Shown: positions 1 to 10,805, counted from the first letter of the stretch. The stretch is DNA of 64,000 nt from Clostridium sp. (GCA_022785265.1 JALFQD010000409.1:110222-174221), one strand, 5' to 3'. Notes: generated by a model from the sequence alone, not told the origin. Translations and numbers: made by a program.

Positions 1-5
1 ATAGA

Positions 6-209
6 ATGCAAGGTATTACCCCTAATGAAATTACTGAAATAACTAATAAGATCTTATTAAAAACAATGGAAAACATTGACTTCATTGGAGCGCAGACGAC
101 AAATCAAAAAGACTCTTTGGAAATTTTTGGGGTAAAAAGTCCAATATCAAACGAAGATATAATTTTAAATGATGAAATTTTTAAAACCGATTTAAAGGAT
201 TTAATATAA
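6..209 (+). CDS. hypothetical protein, possibly 5'-truncated by the window edge
   Basis: I do not recognise this short acidic protein (67 residues from the first ATG). The frame is still open at the window edge, so the visible part may be the C-terminus of a longer gene. It ends in TAA one base before the helicase start at 210, which places it in the same plus-strand operon. It has no membrane segment or metal-binding motif and no in-frame TAG, like the next three genes. Confidence 0.5.
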   Translation: MQGITPNEITEITNKILLKTMENIDFIGAQTTNQKDSLEIFGVKSPISNEDIILNDEIFKTDLKDLI

Positions 210-1411
210 ATGATATTAACAAAAAAACAAGAGGAAGGATTAAAGATTGCCGTAGCCCGATACAAGAATAATGAACCTTACACTTGTATCGCTGGCTACG
301 CCTAACTGGAAGTGGTAAATCTACGCTTGTAACCTTCATTATTGCAGCGCTTGGGGTTGATCCTCATGAAGATGTAGCTTATGTCGCATTTACTGGTAAA
401 GCCGCTACAGTGCTTGCGCAAAAGGGTTGCCCAAATGCCATTACCGCCCATAAACTCTTATATGATGCTTGTCAACAACCCGATGGAAGCTATATCTTTA
501 TTCCAAAAGAGGAATTGGATAAAGATTTTAAAGTAATCGTAGTTGATGAAGTTTCAATGTTACCTGTTGGAATGTGGAAACAGTTGCTAAGTCATCACGT
601 ATATGTCCTAGCTCTTGGGGATCCATTTCAGCTCCCGCCAATTTTAAAAAATGATGATAATCGTGTTTTAGAGCATCCTCATGTTTTTCTCAATGAAATA
701 ATGCGGCAAGCGCAAGAAAGTGAAATTATTCGCTTTTCAATGCATATTCGAGAAGGTAAAAGTGTTTCAAGCTATCGTGCTGATAATAAAGAAGTAATGA
801 TTTTATCACCTAAAGATTTATATAAAGATGTTTATTTATGGGCTGACCAAGTACTATGTGCAACAAATGATAAACGCATTGAAGTAAATAATTTATTTAG
901 AGAATATAAAGGTTTTGGGGCAGAGCCTGAAATTGGAGATAAAATTATTGGCTTACATAATCGCTGGGAATTTTGCTCCAGAGATGGCAGAGATATGCCA
1001 TTAACTAATGGGACTATTGGTACTATTACTTCTTTTAGAAAAAAATCAATTTGGTTACCACGATATGTTAGTTCCTTTCCTTATTTGTATATGTATACTA
1101 ATATGGATGCCGAAGATGGCTCTATATTTAAAAATATACCAATAGATTATCTTTGTTTAAAAGAAGGTAAGCGTACTTTAACTGAAAAACAATTAATGAT
1201 GATGAAGAGAAGCAAGAGGTTTCCTTACGGCCCTCCTTATGATTTTGCTTATGCTTATGCAATTACAGTACACAAGGCTCAAGGTAGCCAATGGTCTAAA
1301 GTGTTAGTAATTGAGGAGCGTTTTCCCTTTACGCGTGAAGAACATGCCAGATGGATTTATACCAGTTGTACGAGGGCAATAGATCGTTGTGTATTCGTTA
1401 CAAAATATTAA
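210..1411 (+). CDS. SF1 DNA helicase (Dda/RecD-like) with a frame break in the Walker A region
   Basis: Likely a 5'-3' superfamily 1B helicase acting with the polymerase encoded next door. The ATG at 210 opens a frame reading ...YTCIAGYA and then TAA (303-305). The rest of the helicase continues in another frame, starting TGSGKSTLV. Joined, they give the family's start and Walker A loop. Later motifs are DEVSM (about 543-557), LGDPFQLPPI (about 613-642) and a UvrD_C_2-type C-terminus with TVHKAQGSQW (about 1264-1293) and SCTRA. Removing five bases, taact at 303-307, would restore the normal loop GYAGSGKST exactly. This may be a real insertion, a translational recoding event or an assembly error. 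A TTG at 284 could start the second frame but would lose the N-terminal motif. There is no in-frame TAG. Confidence is high for the family and low for how the break is resolved. Confidence 0.8.
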
Positions 1412-1412
1412 A

Positions 1413-1441
1413 TTGATATATAAAATATTATATGGTATAAT
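1413..1441 (+). promoter_or_regulatory. sigma70/sigmaA-type promoter for dnaE
   Basis: TTGATA (1413-1418), a 17-base spacer and TATAAT (1436-1441) lie just before dnaE. The bases TGG directly before the -10 box make it an extended -10. This is the best consensus promoter I see in the window and suggests that host RNA polymerase transcribes the replication genes. A strong ribosome site, AAAGGAGGG, follows. Confidence 0.65.
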
Positions 1442-1473
1442 ACATATAGAAAGAAATGAAAGGAGGGAGAATA

Positions 1474-4400
1474 GTGAGTTCATATTTTAATTGTCATAAT
1501 CACACTTGGTACTCTAATATTCGCTTACTTTGACTGTATAAATGACCCAAAGAAACTTATTGATAAAGCGATTGAACTAGGTCTTGAGGGAATAGCAATT
1601 ACAGATCATGAATGTTTAAGTGCTCATATGGAAGTAAATCAATATGCAAAAAAAATCCATGAAAAATATCCTAATTTTAAAATTGCATTGGGAAATGAGA
1701 TATATTTAGTTGATGAAAGAAAGTCTGGGCAAAAATATTATCATTTTATACTAATTGCAAAAGATTTATATGGACATCAAGGTTTGCATGAGCTTAGTTC
1801 AGCAGCTTGGTATGGTATGTATAATGACCGCAATATGGATAGAGTTCCTTTGTTAAAAAGTGAGCTTAAAGATATTATGCAAAAATATAAAGGCCATATA
1901 ATTGCGACTACAGCTTGTATTGGCGGTGAATTATCAACTAAAGCTTTGGCGATGGTAAATGCCCAAAAAAAAGATGATATGGAAACCGCGACTCTTGCTT
2001 ATCAAGATATATGCACTTTTATTCAATATTGTAAAGATATTTTTGGCGATGATTTTTATATTGAATGCGCTCCTTCTACTCAACAAGATCAAATAACAGT
2101 AAATCAAAAACTGTTTAAAATTGCACAAAATTATCACATTCCCATGGTTGTGGCGACAGACTCGCATTACTTGACTCGTATGGATCGTCCTATCCAAAAA
2201 GCTTATCTTAATTCAAAAGATGGTGATAGAGAAGTTGATTTATTTTATGAATTTACTTATCTAATGGATGAAAAAGAATGTCGAGAATTGCTAAATAAAT
2301 CATTTAACAATGATGAAATAATTAATTGGATTTTTCAAAATACTTTAAAAATTAAAGATAAAATTCAAGATTACTCATTAGAAAAAGTTCAAAGCATTCC
2401 AAAAGTAGAAGTGGTACTTTATCCTCAAAGAAATCAATGTGAAGAATATCCTATTTTGCATCAGCTCTTTATGAGTGAAAATCCGCAAGAAAGAGCTTGG
2501 GTAAATGAATGTGTTATGGCAATGCATGAAAAAAAATTAACTGATAAGATTTATTATGAAAGGCTTGAAACAGAAGCTAACGTAATTTTGACTATTGGAA
2601 ATAAATTGCACGATTGCCTTTTCGCATATTTTAATACTTTTAAACATTATATTGATTTATTTTGGGAATGCGGATCAATTGTTGGCCCTGGCCGAGGTAG
2701 CGCTACGGGTTTTCTATCGAATTATTTATTAGGTATCACTCAGCTTGAGCCCGTAAGATGGAGTCTGCAGTATTGGCGGTTTCTGAACCTCGAGAGAGTC
2801 GAACTTCCGGACATAGATATAGATTTAGCCCCCTCGCGCCGACCAGCTATCTTCGAGGCGATTCGTAAGGAGCGTGGAGAATACGGTTTAGTTCAAGTTG
2901 CGGCCTTCGGTACTGAGGGTACAAAATCTGCAATCCTAACTGCGTGCCGTGGCTATCGTACTGAAGATTTTCCTGAAGGTATTGATGTTGACACAGCTCA
3001 GTATATGAGTTCGCTTATACCTCAGCATCGAGGATTTTTATGGCCCTTAAAAGATGTTATTTATGGCAATCCCGAAGAGGACAGAGCCCCAGTAAAACCC
3101 TTCATTCATGAGGTAGAACAATACCCAGGTCTTTTAGATATTATGCTTAATATAGAAGGTGTAGTAAATAAAAGAACCATTCATGCTTCTGGTGTTATTC
3201 TTTATGATAAAGATCATATTTTTGAAACTGCAAGTATAATGCGCGCGCCCAGTGGTGAATTGATTACATGTTACGATCTTCATCGGGCCGAAAGTGCCGG
3301 TGACGTTAAGTATGACTTCCTCGCAACTGAAGCTTGCGATAAAATCATCCAGTGCTACAATCTTCTGAGTAAGTACAATGAAATTCCGCAAATGGGATTA
3401 AGAGATTTTTATAATCAATATTTACATCCAGAAGTGCTTAATACAAAAGATCAGCGCATCTGGGATCATTTGAGTGCAGGAGATGTACTTGATGTATTTC
3501 AGTTTTCTACTGGAGTGGGTTTGGCAGTTGCGAAAAAACTTAAACCTCAAAATCCTATTGAGATGACTGCCGCGAACGCATTAATGAGGTTAATGAGCGA
3601 AAAGGGCCAGGAAAGTCAGCAAGATAGATATTGTCGTATTCAAAAAACTGGCATTAAAGCTTTTGATGATGAAATGCGACAACACAATCTTTCTGAAGAC
3701 ATAATTCAAAAACTCCACAAACATTGTGATAAATATTATGGTTGTTGTGCTTTGCAGGAACAAATGATGGAAATTTTGATGGATGTTGCTGGATTCTCGT
3801 TAGCTGAAGCCAATGCTGCTAGGAAGGTTGTTGCTAAAAAGCAAATGGATAAAATCCCTGCACTTAAAGAACAACTTTTTTCACGATTTGATGATGCCAG
3901 GGTTGCCGAATATATATGGGAAATCGTGGTAGCACCATCCCTAGGTTATGCCTTCTCACTGAATCACTCACTCCCCTACTCATTTGTCGGCATACAAATG
4001 ATTTATCTTGCTATTAACTTTAATCCTATTTATTGGGATACTGCATGTTTAATAGTTAATAGTGGTAGCTTGGAACAACTTCCAGAAGAAGAAGAAATTG
4101 TAAATATATATGAGCCTGAAGATTTTTCAGAATATGAATATGAAGATTTGCCTGATCGCAGTGGTAAGAAAAAGCGCCGCAGAGCAGCTACCGATTATGG
4201 GAAAATAGCCCGAGCAATTGGTGATATTCAAAGTGCGGGAATAAAAGTAAGTCTTGCAGATATTAATCGTTCAGCTTTTGGATTTGCGCCAGACGTTGAA
4301 AATAATCAAATTCTTTTCGGTCTTAAAGGCATTCTAAATGTTGGCGATGATATAGTACAAGATATAATTAATAATCGCCCCTATGTTTCAATAAAAGATT

Positions 4401-5437
4401 TTCTTGCAAAAGTAAAAATTGGTCGTCGCGCAATGGTTTCATTAATTAAAAGTGGTGCTTTTGATTCAATGGAAGATAGAAAATTTGCAATGGCTTGGTA
4501 TATATGGCAAACTTGTGATAAGAAAAATCGTATCACTCTACAAAACATGGCTAGTCTTATTAAATATGATATACTTCCAAAAGATGATTCAATAGTTTTG
4601 GCAAGCCGAGTTTATGAATTTACAAGATATTTGAAAAAAATCTGTAAAAAAATGACATTACGAGTTGTTAATAAACAAGTTGAATTTTATATTTTAGATG
4701 ATAGAGCAGTTAATTTTATTAATGAGTTGCATGATATAGGTGCTATTTCTTTTAATGCAGTTGAATATTGCGAACAATTTATTATAAACACTTCACTCTG
4801 GGATAAATTTTATCAATCTGAAATGAATATAGTTAGAGACTATATTACTAAAAACCAGAATGAAGTTTTAAATTCCCTTAATAAAATTATTTTTGCTGAA
4901 GATTGGAATAATTATGCAAAAGGTACAATTTCTGCATGGGAAATGGAGGTTTTATGTTTCTATTATCATGAACATGAATTAGCGCATTTGCCTATCGCTA
5001 AATATGGAATTAGTGACTTTTCAAAATTACCTACCACTCCAATAGTAGATAAAACCTTTAAGCGTAATGGGCGCGAAATTCCTTTATTCAAATTATCACG
5101 TATTTGTGGTACTTGTATTGCAAAGAATAAAACAAAAAGTACCGTTACACTGTTAACTACTTCTGGAGTTGTTGAATTAAAATTCCGCAAAGAATTTTTT
5201 GCATTATTTGATAAACAAATTTCTGAGCGCGGGGCCGATGGTTGTAAACACGTTAAAGAAAAAGGTTGGTTTAATCGCGGCAATATGATCGTAGTTACCG
5301 GAGTAAGAGTTGATGATGTTTTTTTGGTTAAAAAATATAGTTCAACTCCTGGTCATACTCTTTATAAAATTGATTCAATTAATGACAAAGGAGAAATTAA
5401 TTTGATAAGTGAGAGGTATAGTAGTGAAGCTGCCTAA
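1474..5437 (+). CDS. dnaE: DNA polymerase III alpha subunit, DnaE type, with a 5' +1 frame break
   Basis: Replicative polymerase of about 1,320 residues. A GTG start at 1474, behind AAAGGAGGG, opens the PHP domain (HNHTWYSN) but meets TGA at 1531. Skipping one T (CTT TGA C read as CTT GAC) continues as RLLDCIN...ITDHE in the long frame to 5437. PHP residues look intact (HNH, TDHE, ATDSHYL), so proofreading is possible. The palm has GPGRGSA, the catalytic pair in LPDIDID (Asp about 446 and 448) and a third Asp in KYDFL. The fingers region has QEQMMEILMDVAGFS and the site equivalent to the cyanobacterial DnaE intein site, GYAFSLNHSLPYS. There is no in-frame TAG in this very long gene. The blocks at about 2735-2960, 3240-3370 and 3900-3990 use GC-rich codons unlike the rest. 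If translation began only at ATG 1628, the PHP HxH motif would be lost. Confidence 0.9.
1528..1534 (+). promoter_or_regulatory. candidate programmed +1 frameshift site CTT TGA C
   Basis: The heptamer at the dnaE frame break is identical to the prfB (RF2) recoding site: Leu codon CTT, stop TGA, then C. A +1 slip gives CTT GAC (Leu-Asp), which restores the conserved polymerase N-terminus. The Shine-Dalgarno-like stimulator found just upstream in prfB is absent here, since the bases before are aatattcgctta. An extra T from sequencing or assembly remains a simpler explanation. Confidence 0.4.
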
Positions 5438-6014
5438 GTATAAAATTGTTGCTCTTTGTGGTGAAGCGGGAAGTGGGAAGGACTTCCTGCTTCACAAATT
5501 TATAGAAAATAATTCTTCTTATCATGAAATTATAAGAACAACCACTCGACCCAAGAGAGAAAAAGAAGTAGATGGGTTGAATTATTATTTTATTGCGCCT
5601 GAATTATTTGCAGAAAAGCTTTTAAATGATGAATTTATTGAAGCAACTGTCTTTAATAATTGGTGCTATGGCACTAGTTATGATAACTTGCGCGTAACTG
5701 ATATCAATATTGGAGTATTTGATCCTGATGCAATTCGTGCAATTCTTTCTCATCCTAATGTTGACCTATTGATTTTTTATGTTAAAACCAGTACTGATAA
5801 AATTCGTTTATTGCGGCAATTGAATCGAGAAATTGACCCAGACGTTAATGAAATTGTGCGACGTTATCAAAGTGATAAATTAGATTTTGCTTCTTTTGAA
5901 GATGAATTTTTAGAACAGTGTGTAGTGCTTAAAAATGATACTACTGAAGATTATAAAAAGGCTCTTGTATTAATGAAGCAAAAGATTTCTGAGTTTAGTA
6001 CGGAAGAAAATTGA
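5424..6014 (+). CDS. gmk: guanylate kinase-like nucleoside monophosphate kinase
   Basis: Probably phosphorylates (d)GMP or a related nucleotide to supply dNTPs. The P-loop is CGEAGSGKD near residues 12-20. It is followed by the guanylate-kinase signature TTRPKREKEVDGLNYYF, with the Thr-Arg-Pro and Glu-Val-Asp-Gly substrate-binding segments. Length (196 residues) is typical. I chose GTG 5424 because GAGAGG lies 7 bases upstream; GTG 5409 in the same frame has poor spacing. The start overlaps the end of dnaE, indicating translational coupling. There is no in-frame TAG. Phage members of this family can prefer other nucleotides, so the substrate is inferred. Confidence 0.8.
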   Translation: MKLPKYKIVALCGEAGSGKDFLLHKFIENNSSYHEIIRTTTRPKREKEVDGLNYYFIAPELFAEKLLNDEFIEATVFNNWCYGTSYDNLRVTDINIGVFDPDAIRAILSHPNVDLLIFYVKTSTDKIRLLRQLNREIDPDVNEIVRRYQSDKLDFASFEDEFLEQCVVLKNDTTEDYKKALVLMKQKISEFSTEEN

Positions 6015-6097
6015 GGGCAGAAATTGTCCATGATTATATAAGAATTTCTAAATATAGTAGAAATCTTTGTATACCGATAAAGGAGAAATACAATTTT

Positions 6098-8227
6098 ATG
6101 TATATAATAAAACGAGATGGCTCTCAAGCTTCTTTTAATAAAAATAAAATTGTTGAAGCAATTTTAAAGGCTTTTTTAGAAGTTGATGGCCAAATTTATG
6201 AAACTGATACTGCAATTGATATTGCCAATGATATTGAAAAAAAATTAAAAAAAGAAGATCAAAAAAATAATATTTCAGTAGAAGAAATTCAAGATTTAGT
6301 TGAAGAGTATTTAATGCGCTCAGAAAGATTAGACGTAGCTAAGGCTTATATTCGCTATCGCTATAAAAAAGAGATGGTTCGACAATCTAATACCACCGAT
6401 CAATCAATTAAGGAATTGTTAGAGGGTAATAGCGACTATTGGAATAATGAAAATTCTAATAAAAATGCTAAGCGCACCACTGTCCAACGAGATTATATGG
6501 CAGGTATAGTGAGTACAGATATTACTCGACGTTTTTTATTAGACCAAGATATAGTAAAGGCTCATGATGAAGGAATAATTCATTTCCATGATGCCGATTA
6601 TTTTGCACAAAATGCTTTGCATAATTGTGAATTAATTAATCTTGAAGATATGCTTCAAAATGGTACAATAGTAAATGGAGTGATGATTGAAAAACCTCAT
6701 CGTTTGCTTACTGCAACTACTATTGCTACCCAAATTATTGCGGCAGTAACATCTTCTTCTTATGGTGGAGCAACAATTTCTTTAACTCATCTTGCACCTT
6801 TTGTTAGAAGTAGTCGAGAAAAGTATATTGAAAAATATACTCAACGCGGTTTAACAAAAGAATAGATTATGCAATTTGTCGAAGAAGATTTACATAAAGA
6901 AATTGTTGATGCAGTGCAAACCTTTAATTATCAAACTAATTCAATGACTAATACAAATGGTCAAGCCCCCTTTCTTTCTGTTTATATGTATTTAAACGAG
7001 ACAGAAGAATATAAAGATGAATTAGCCATGTTAATTGAAGAGTTTTTAAAACAGCGAATTTTAGGTTTTAAGAATGAAAAAGGAGTATATATTACTCCCG
7101 CATTTCCTAAGTTACTTTATGTTTTAGAAGAAGATAATATTGCTCCTGACACTAAATATTGGTATTTAACGGAATTGGCTGCAAAATGTACTGCAAAACG
7201 TTTGGTGCCTGATTATATTTCAGAAAAAATTATGAGATCGCTCAAGGGCGATGTGTATCCTTGCATGGGATGTAGAAGTTTCTTGACTCCAGATCCTGTA
7301 AATCACAAGTATTACGGACGTTTTAATCAGGGAGTAGTTACAATTTCATTAGCTGACATTGCTTTCTCCTCAGGGGGAGATTTTAATAAATTTTGGAAAA
7401 TTTTTGATGAGCGTCTTGAGTTATGTCATCGTGCATTGCAAGCGAGACACGAAAGGTTAAGTCATGCTACAGCAGATGTTTCGCCTATTTTATGGCGATA
7501 TGGAGCTTTAGCAAGATTAAAACAAGGTGAAAGCATCCATAGTTTGTTGCATAATAACTATTCTACTTTATCTCTTGGATATGCTGCTTTATATGAATGC
7601 GTTAAATACATGACTGGAGAAAGTCACACTAAAGGTGGTAAAGAATTTGGTTTACAGGTGATGCAACATTTAAATGATGCATGTAGTAAATGGCGGCAAG
7701 AAGAAAATATCTCTTATAGTGTATATGGTACGCCTATTGAATCGACAACTTATAAATTTGCTACTTGTTTAAAGAAACGTTTTGGCAAAGACATTTTTAT
7801 TAAACTTGATGGTAAAGATAGAGATTATATAACAAATAGTTACCATGTTCCAGTATTTGAAGAAATAGATGCTTTTACTAAATTAGCTCTTGAATCAGAG
7901 TTTCAAGCATTAAGTCCAGGAGGGGCAATTAGTTATATTGAAACACCTAATCTTCAAAATAATATTGAAGCAGTAGAAACAGTTATGCAATTTATTTATA
8001 ATCATATAATGTATGCAGAATTAAATACTAAATCTGATTATTGTCAGAAGTGTGGTTATGATGGAGAGATTCTAATTGATGATAATTTAGAATGGTATTG
8101 TCCTAATTGTGGCAATCGTGATCATGAGACTTTAAACGTCGCGCGTAGAACTTGCGGTTATATAGGCTCACAATTTTGGAATCACGGACGCACCAATGAA
8201 ATACGAGATAGGGTATGCCATTTATGA
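6098..8227 (+). CDS. nrdD: anaerobic (class III) ribonucleoside-triphosphate reductase, large subunit
   Basis: Reduces NTPs to dNTPs by glycyl-radical chemistry without oxygen. The 709-residue protein opens with an ATP-cone (MYIIKRDGSQASFNKNKIV, about residues 1-90). It includes the active-site segment CMGCRSFL, a zinc site with two CxxC pairs (CQKC and CPNC) and the glycyl-radical motif RTCGYIGSQFW, with Gly about 687. One in-frame TAG (6863-6865, residue 256) joins two frames that together make one full-length enzyme. The start is the ATG after AAAGGAG; an upstream in-frame ATG at 6011 would add residues unlike the family. Its activase nrdG lies three genes downstream. This enzyme implies replication in an anaerobic host. 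Confidence 0.95.
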
Positions 8228-8571
8228 GCGATTTAATTAAATATGCCGAAGAGTATTTTAATTAGTAGAAAGGGCGTCATTACCCTTGTTCAAATTAGAT
8301 AGTGATATGTGCTTATATAACTAATAATTCGCAAGAAGTTTATAATTATTTAGATAAAAATAATATTATACCAATCAGAACATCAAAAACTCGTATAGAA
8401 TGGCAAGAAAATAATGAGCGATGGATATGGTTACCTATAACCTAGAATACTAGAGGTTATAGATTTTATAAAATAAAAATATCTAAAAATTATAATAATG
8501 AGGAAATATTAAAAACAATAATCATTCCTTATTGTAGTTTATATTGCTGCTCTTGGGAGGTTATGGAATGA
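8224..8571 (+). CDS. hypothetical protein with four in-frame TAG codons
   Basis: A 115-residue protein visible only when TAG is read through; under the standard code the region looks empty. The ATG overlaps the nrdD stop (ATGA). It contains an early QQ encoded by TAG TAG, a central tryptophan- and arginine-rich stretch (WQENNERWIWLP) and a C-terminal Cys cluster (YCSLYCCSW). The Cys cluster could bind metal, but I do not recognise the family. The next gene overlaps its stop codon. Confidence 0.7.
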
Positions 8572-9245
8572 CTTATTCTAAGAGACCTTTAAAAAAGCAT
8601 TAGAAAATAAAAGATAAATTAGAAAAAGCTACTGAAGTATTAAATAAAAAAATTGACTCGGAATTAGAGGCAATTATAAAAATAATATTTTCTTGGATAG
8701 CTAATGACGAAAAAATTAATACAGAAGATCATCAAGCCGATTTAATAGATTTATTTTATAAGGCTTTAGAAAACCTCTATTCAGAAATTAATATAGAATT
8801 AGGGAAAATCTATAAAAAAGTAGCTCCATTTAATTTAAAGAATATTATAGATTTAACTTTTCAAGAAGATGGAAAAACATTAGATGAGCGAATTATTAAA
8901 TATTTAGATGATTTAGAAGAAAAAAGATTGTCCGGCGACCTTCCAGATAATTTAAAAAATTTTAGCGTTAACATGTATTCTCGTCTATTAAATAATGAAA
9001 GTAAATATTTATTTACCCATTTAATGGAAATGAAAATAAAACCTGTAGCTTTGATACTTATGATTGAAGCAGGAACTTGCGATGATCTATGTAGTGAATG
9101 GAGCGGAGAATATCCTGCTGATGAACCAATTCCGCTTCCTCCTTACCATACTAATTGTTAGTGTTCTGCTTATTATATTGAAACTGATGATGAAGATGAT
9201 GTTAATGATTTAGATTTAGAAGTGGAGGAAATAAAGAATATATGA
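8568..9245 (+). CDS. unknown protein with a Mu-F/SPP1-gp7-like Cys-His C-terminal motif
   Basis: A 225-residue protein with two in-frame TAGs. The N-terminal two thirds are charged and helical, possibly coiled coil. The last third has GTCDDLCSEWSGEY, PPYHTNCQC and an acidic tail. The C...C...G...PP.H.NC.C arrangement resembles the C-terminus of phage minor head proteins (Mu F, SPP1 gp7). A head protein between nrdD and nrdG would be surprising, so the motif may have been reused as a small metal-binding module. The start overlaps the previous stop (ATGA) and the stop overlaps the nrdG start. Function unknown. Confidence 0.7.
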
Positions 9246-9763
9246 AATATGCTGATTTAAAGCTTAATGATGTAGCTAATGCGCCGGGAGTGTGTGTATC
9301 TTTCTGGGTCCAAGGCTGTCCACATCACTGTCCTAAGTGTCACAATCCTGAAACTTGGGATTTTAATGGAGGTAAAGAATTTACTCCAGAAGTAATAGAT
9401 AATATATGCGAAGGCTTAGTAGCAAGAGGCGTTTAGCGTGATTTATGTATTCTTGGCGGAGAACCTCTTTGTCCAGAAAATCTTTTTTTAACTACTTTAG
9501 TTATTAAAGAAGTTAAGAAGCGTATACCTTATATAAAAATCTACATTTGGACTGGATATACATATGAAGAATTAAAGAGTCTCTCTGATTATAAAATAAA
9601 ATATATATTGAATACTATAGATTATTTAATAGACGGCCCTTATATAGATGAATTGCGTGATATTACTCTTCCTATGCGTGGAAGTTCTAATCAAAGAATA
9701 ATAGATTTGACTTCACATAAAAAATATGATACTATATCTGTAGAAAATATTGAAAAGGAGTAA
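9242..9763 (+). CDS. nrdG: anaerobic ribonucleotide reductase activating protein (radical SAM)
   Basis: Uses S-adenosylmethionine and a 4Fe-4S cluster to make the glycyl radical on NrdD. The cluster motif is CPHHCPKC (CxxxCxxC) within VQGCPHHCPKCHNPETWDF near residues 23-40. A downstream LCILGGEPL segment is the usual GGEP motif for SAM binding. A TAG at residue 65, just before RDLCILGGEPL, is read as Gln. The 173-residue length fits the family. The ribosome site GGAGG lies upstream and the ATG overlaps the preceding stop. It pairs functionally with nrdD upstream. Confidence 0.95.
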
Positions 9764-9771
9764 ATTTTAAT

Positions 9772-10305
9772 ATGGTGCCGCAAATTGACACTTTAAAAGA
9801 ATTAGAAACTGCTGATAAATCATATCAAGTTTATTGCAAAGAAACTGATGCTTATTACATTTGGAATGAATAGAATAATAACTGGACAAAAATAGACAAT
9901 GATGCGACGCTTTCTTTTTCAATATATGATATGAATAAACAAATAATTTCACAATTGCCTTCGCTTACTCCAGAAGAAACAAAAGAAAAATTGGCTGAGG
10001 CTATTTCAAAGTTCAATGAAAAAGATAAGACCTATATGCTTTTGTTTAAAGAGATGGAATATTATACACTCTTTATAAGTGATTTTATTTTTGCACGACG
10101 AAAAGATACTTTTTATTATAATGAAAATCTTTCTGACTCAATTGCAGAATGTCTTATTGATATTGCCCAAGAGATAAAAGTAATAGATGAATGTACTATG
10201 CCCGGCCTTCTTGAAATATGGATTAAAAATTATAACGATGAAATTGTTTGCGGCTATTTATTCCCTTATGATAGAGGTATTATTGCATTTGGAGGTTTAA
10301 AATAA
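9772..10305 (+). CDS. hypothetical protein
   Basis: An unrecognised 177-residue protein with one in-frame TAG near residue 37 (WNEQNNNWTK). The first 45 residues look like the tail-fibre 'YYIWNE..NNWTKI' type seen in phage proteins. The rest is mixed alpha/beta with a glycine-rich end (GIIAFGGLK). AAAAGGAG precedes the ATG, which lies 8 bases after nrdG. It leads a run of three tightly spaced small genes before dUTPase. Confidence 0.7.
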
Positions 10306-10306
10306 T

Positions 10307-10561
10307 ATGATAGTTTGTACTATGGATTTATTTACTTATAATCATCATATTCTTCATGTTGATGGAAATAAGCAAGACCCCATCGCGACTTCTTCAACAG
10401 ACGATTGTATGGCTGCAATTATGTACGCAGTTGGTAAATATAATGACAATAAAGTTCACCTTATTGGCGCAGAGTCTTATTGTGAAACATTTGCTGAAGG
10501 TTTAATAGATTTAGCAAAAACAGAATATAACTATAATAATTTAGAGGTTAAAATAAATTAA
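10307..10561 (+). CDS. small hypothetical protein
   Basis: An unrecognised 84-residue protein. The layout suggests a compact alpha/beta fold: an N-terminal strand (MIVCTMDLF), a helix over DDCMAAIMYAVGKY and a strand KVHLIGAE. The pattern resembles small phage proteins with a Rossmann-like half. It starts one base after the previous stop and is followed at once by the next gene, so it is translated in the same block. No TAG. Confidence 0.6.
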   Translation: MIVCTMDLFTYNHHILHVDGNKQDPIATSSTDDCMAAIMYAVGKYNDNKVHLIGAESYCETFAEGLIDLAKTEYNYNNLEVKIN

Positions 10562-10562
10562 T

Positions 10563-10805
10563 ATGAAATATCTTATATCAAGCACTGATGTTTATAGAAT
10601 AGATACAGTAAATGAAGTTGAAGCTTTCCATGAAGAGCTTAAAAACGATTCCAGTTTTACTTTGAGTTCTTTTGGATATAAAACTAAGCCTATTAAAGAT
10701 CACGGCGAAATAATTGACGAGTATCAACTTGTAACTGTAAAAAAGAGTTTTAATCTTGAAAAAGAGCCTGAAACTACAGTAAATATAATTTATGAGGTGG
10801 AATAA
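10563..10805 (+). CDS. small hypothetical protein
   Basis: An unrecognised 80-residue soluble, charged protein. Its stop codon TAA shares its last base with the dUTPase ATG (TAATG), so the two are coupled. The ribosome site GAGGTGG for dUTPase lies inside its end. No TAG. Confidence 0.6.
   Translation: MKYLISSTDVYRIDTVNEVEAFHEELKNDSSFTLSSFGYKTKPIKDHGEIIDEYQLVTVKKSFNLEKEPETTVNIIYEVE

Noticed and set aside
284..400. TTG 284 as the true helicase start
   Set aside because: It loses the N-terminal helicase motif and the upstream frame encodes that motif right up to the break.
6011..6097. NrdD start at ATG 6011
   Set aside because: Extra 29 residues are unlike the family; ATG 6098 begins MYIIKRDG, the ATP-cone start, behind AAAGGAG.
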